Below are positions 61,933-64,000 of a stretch of DNA of 64,000 nucleotides, one piece after another. Under the pieces are notes generated by a model, which had not been told where the DNA came from, made no database searches, and was given only the letters and a program-made list of their open reading frames with translations. The stretch covers positions 4,278,001 through 4,342,000 of the forward strand of contig NZ_CP019985.1 in assembly GCF_002250115.1 (NCBI RefSeq). Reading direction: 5' to 3'. Source of the stretch: Shouchella clausii. GTDB taxonomy: Bacteria > Bacillota > Bacilli > Bacillales > Bacillaceae_D. Each line of letters begins with the position of its first letter. Positions within the stretch are counted from its first letter, which is position 1. A program made the position numbers and the translations under genes.

Positions 61933-62847
61933 ATGACACAAAAAACAGTACGCTTATTAATGCCCCAATGGCAAGGAGGAAACAACCCTAACTACTCTTT
62001 TGGAGCCGAACTGCTTGCTTGGCTTGCTCCGAACAATGATCAACCTCTTATTCATGTGCCCGTTCAAGCTTATGATGGTACTCCCCTTGAGAACGAGAAC
62101 GGGATGAATGGTAGAACGCAGTTGCTTGCACAGTTAGAAGCTGCTCAGCATATCATTCATGCTCATAAACCGGATCGCATTGTCATGTTTGGCGGCGACT
62201 GCTTAGTCGAGCAGGCCCCATTTGCCTATTTAAACGAACGATACGGCGGGGAATTAGGTTTAATTTGGATTGATGCTCATAGTGATTTAGTTAGATATGT
62301 CGGGTATGATAATGCCCATTCTTTACCTCTCGGGAATCTTCTGGGAGAAGGGGATGAGGAGTTCGCAAAACATGTGAAAATCCCTTTAAAACCAGAAAAC
62401 GTCTTTATCGCGGGATTAGCGGCTCCTACAGAGCAAGAAATGGAATTGTTTGCAGAAGCGTTTCAAAGACTGGGTATAGCTCCTAAAGAACCAGATACAG
62501 AAGTAATTCAAAGACTCGGTATTAGAACGGCTGGGACTGAGGAGTTGGCAAATAGTACTGCATCCATTAAAGAGTGGATTAAAGAAAGCGGCATTAAGCA
62601 CCTGGCTATTCACCTTGATTTAGATGTCCTTGACCCAAAAGCATTCCGTTCTTTGTTATTCGCCAACCCTGAAGCACCTTTTAATCTTACTCCGGAGGGA
62701 ACGATGCAAATCCCTCAACTGATTAATTTGATTAAAGAGCTATCTGAAGAAACGGATGTCGTTGGATTGGGAATAACGGAGCATATGCCGTGGGATGCTA
62801 TTAATTTAAAGAACTTACTTCGGCAAATCCCACTATTAAATGAGTAA
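61933..62847 (+). CDS. arginase/agmatinase (ureohydrolase) family protein
   Basis: This 304-residue ureohydrolase-fold protein has the Mn-ligand motifs IDAHSDL (114-119), NAHSLPLGN and HLDLDVLDP (227-235, two Asp ligands). The first ligand motif, normally GGDH, reads GGDC at 87-90, so one metal ligand would be Cys. This may change metal choice or substrate. The gene is regulated by the divergent HxlR protein, not by arginine genes. The substrate could be another guanidino or formimino compound, so I avoid a specific name. AAAGGAG precedes ATG 61933. Confidence 0.85.
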   Translation: MTQKTVRLLMPQWQGGNNPNYSFGAELLAWLAPNNDQPLIHVPVQAYDGTPLENENGMNGRTQLLAQLEAAQHIIHAHKPDRIVMFGGDCLVEQAPFAYLNERYGGELGLIWIDAHSDLVRYVGYDNAHSLPLGNLLGEGDEEFAKHVKIPLKPENVFIAGLAAPTEQEMELFAEAFQRLGIAPKEPDTEVIQRLGIRTAGTEELANSTASIKEWIKESGIKHLAIHLDLDVLDPKAFRSLLFANPEAPFNLTPEGTMQIPQLINLIKELSEETDVVGLGITEHMPWDAINLKNLLRQIPLLNE

Positions 62848-62902
62848 GTTTTACTATTTCACGCTTTGACGTGTATAAAAAGAGTACCTCCCGAAAACTG
62901 TG

Positions 62903-62957
62903 AACGCTCATGTCACCGGCAGTCCACTCTCGCCACTGATGACATGAGCGTTTATCT
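62903..62957 (+). terminator. likely terminator of the arginase-like gene
   Basis: AACGCTCATGTC pairs perfectly with GACATGAGCGTT, enclosing a 26-base loop; the T tract is weak. Confidence 0.6.
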
Positions 62958-63120
62958 TCAAAGATAGTCACTGTACGTAGTGCCTACTTAGCCTCTTCTA
63001 CAAAAAAACTCGCCCCCCATACTTCTTTCGACCGGACCAAGCGGCAATTTAGTTAACGCTCTACTTATGTTCTTTAACAAAAATTAAATCCTGTATGTCA
63101 TTCAAAATAAAAATTAGGGA

Positions 63121-63151
63121 TTGAACGCCACGTTACGTGCTGTTTTATAAT
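63121..63151 (+). promoter_or_regulatory. MerR-type promoter with 19-bp spacer
   Basis: TTGAAC (63121-63126) and TATAAT (63146-63151) are 19 bp apart, the long spacer characteristic of MerR-activated promoters. The spacer contains the palindrome CACGTTACGTG. The MerR protein encoded next probably controls its own operon here. Confidence 0.7.
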
Positions 63152-63185
63152 AAATTCAATTACTTAGATTTGAAGGAGGCTAGTG

Positions 63186-63926
63186 ATGTACACAATCGGC
63201 CAGCTGTCCAAGAAAACAGGCGTTACAGTTAGAACACTTGACTATTACGACGAGATCGACTTGCTGAAACCTGCTGGCGCCACAGAAGGCGGCCACCGTT
63301 TGTATGGCGATCAAGAAGTGATGCGCTTGGAGCAAATTTTAGCGTTAAAGTATTTAGGATTCTCCTTAGAAAAAATTCAGTTTATTCTGAGGGAACCTCC
63401 CCCATCGTGGGAAACAGCGCTCACCGAGCAGCTGTTAATGGTCGATGAAGAAAAGAAAAGGCTTGATGACCTTCAACGCTCATTGCAAGGAATTTTATAT
63501 TCAATTCAGATTGAAAAACAGGTAAATTGGCCGCTGATTTTTGGCGTTATGCAAATGTTTCAGCAAGGTGAACGAGAAGCAATAAAAGTGCTCGATCGAT
63601 ATATGAGCCGGGAGGAACAGGAAAAAATGCTGTCCGTTAATATGGATCAGCAAAAATTGGATCGGTGGGTAGCGCTCATTTATGAAATTCGTGAAAACCT
63701 CCACGAACTGCCTGACTCTCCGATCGCCCAAAAACTTGCTGAACGCTGGATGGAAGGAACCTATGAAATGTTTGGACGTGATGACGAATTTTTAGGCAAT
63801 GCCTGGAACGCAATAAAAGAGGAAAGTAACGGTGTTATGTTTTATCCGATGACTAAGGAGGTGGTGGATTTTATTTCAGAAGCAATCAAGGAAAAAGAAA
63901 GGAAAGCAGGTGAATCGAACGGATGA
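63186..63926 (+). CDS. MerR family transcriptional regulator
   Basis: This 246-residue regulator has the N-terminal MerR helix-turn-helix (YTIGQLSKKTGVTVRTLDYYDEIDLLKPAGATEGGHRLYGDQEVMRLEQILALKYLGFSLEKI in full at 2-70), a dimerising helix and a C-terminal TipAS-like domain, the type that binds drugs or peptides. ATG 63186 follows AAGGAGG by six bases. It overlaps the next gene by 4 bases, an ABC ATPase, so the operon probably handles drug or peptide efflux. Confidence 0.92.
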   Translation: MYTIGQLSKKTGVTVRTLDYYDEIDLLKPAGATEGGHRLYGDQEVMRLEQILALKYLGFSLEKIQFILREPPPSWETALTEQLLMVDEEKKRLDDLQRSLQGILYSIQIEKQVNWPLIFGVMQMFQQGEREAIKVLDRYMSREEQEKMLSVNMDQQKLDRWVALIYEIRENLHELPDSPIAQKLAERWMEGTYEMFGRDDEFLGNAWNAIKEESNGVMFYPMTKEVVDFISEAIKEKERKAGESNG

Positions 63927-64000
63927 ATGCAGCGATTCAGTTAAAAAAGGTTAGAAAAACGTACGGAAAAAAAATAAAAGCGGTTCAAGATTTGTCATTA
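63923..64000 (+). CDS. ABC transporter ATP-binding protein, N-terminus only
   Basis: ATG 63923 overlaps the MerR stop (ATGA). The 26 visible codons read MNAAIQLKKVRKTYGKKIKA and then VQDLSL, the first strands of an ABC ATPase. The Walker A motif would follow beyond the window edge. Confidence 0.8.
   Translation, partial: MNAAIQLKKVRKTYGKKIKAVQDLSL

Larger units (their letters stand above)
62848..63182. other. intergenic region: terminator and MerR promoter
   Basis: It contains the terminator of the arginase-like gene (62903-62957), then about 160 bp without a recognised feature, then the MerR-type promoter (63121-63151) and the AAGGAGG site. Confidence 0.5.

Overview
The window reads as chromosome of a low-to-mid GC, alkaliphilic, spore-forming Bacillaceae, most likely Shouchella (Bacillus) clausii. 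The basis is the sporulation pair prkA/yhbH, strong AGGAGG-type ribosome sites with several TTG/GTG starts, T-rich intrinsic terminators, a T-box, a guanine riboswitch on xpt, and a metE gene preceded by a SAM-I riboswitch followed by a cobalamin riboswitch. That tandem arrangement is known from B. clausii metE. No rRNA, tRNA, CRISPR array or prophage was seen.

Layout. 1-9 kb: small unknown proteins, yhbH, an AAA ATPase, two tandem signal peptidase I genes, prkA and a class A penicillin-binding protein. 9-16 kb: housekeeping genes (HmoB-like monooxygenase, trmL, an amidase-domain protein, a GNAT acetyltransferase, ogt, queG, dps, an M42 aminopeptidase). 16-20 kb: a GntR-ATPase-permease operon and a BcrA-like ATPase/permease pair with a strong inverted repeat over its promoter. 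20-27 kb: mepB, an AraC regulator and a sugar operon (PTS EIIBC, GH3, GH32). 27-31 kb: a frameshifted Baeyer-Villiger monooxygenase and gabD. 31-38 kb: cstA and metE face each other, and a class C-like group II intron with a frameshifted maturase lies between them, directly after the metE terminator; metE carries the tandem riboswitches. 38-46 kb: a SEC-C/HTH protein, a GC-rich intergenic repeat, a secreted 5'-nucleotidase with carbohydrate-binding repeats, and the guanine-riboswitch xpt-permease operon. 46-57 kb: a zinc-binding lipoprotein with Zur-like sites, a GT8 glycosyltransferase, a two-component/ABC cluster arranged like B. subtilis lnrJKLMN, and a second copy of the AAA ATPase. 57-64 kb: an AlkD-like protein, a T-box-controlled second seryl-tRNA synthetase, a TetR-GNAT operon, an HxlR regulator divergent from an arginase-like protein, and a MerR regulator overlapping the start of an ABC ATPase cut by the window end.

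Themes. Regulation is unusually legible: five RNA switch elements, and several promoters with palindromes placed where a repressor or activator would bind. Three genes carry single-base frameshifts in or beside short homopolymers. A roughly 30-nt motif recurs just before intrinsic terminators at several loci and is the best candidate here for something undescribed. Most of the rest is ordinary Bacillaceae core and accessory content.
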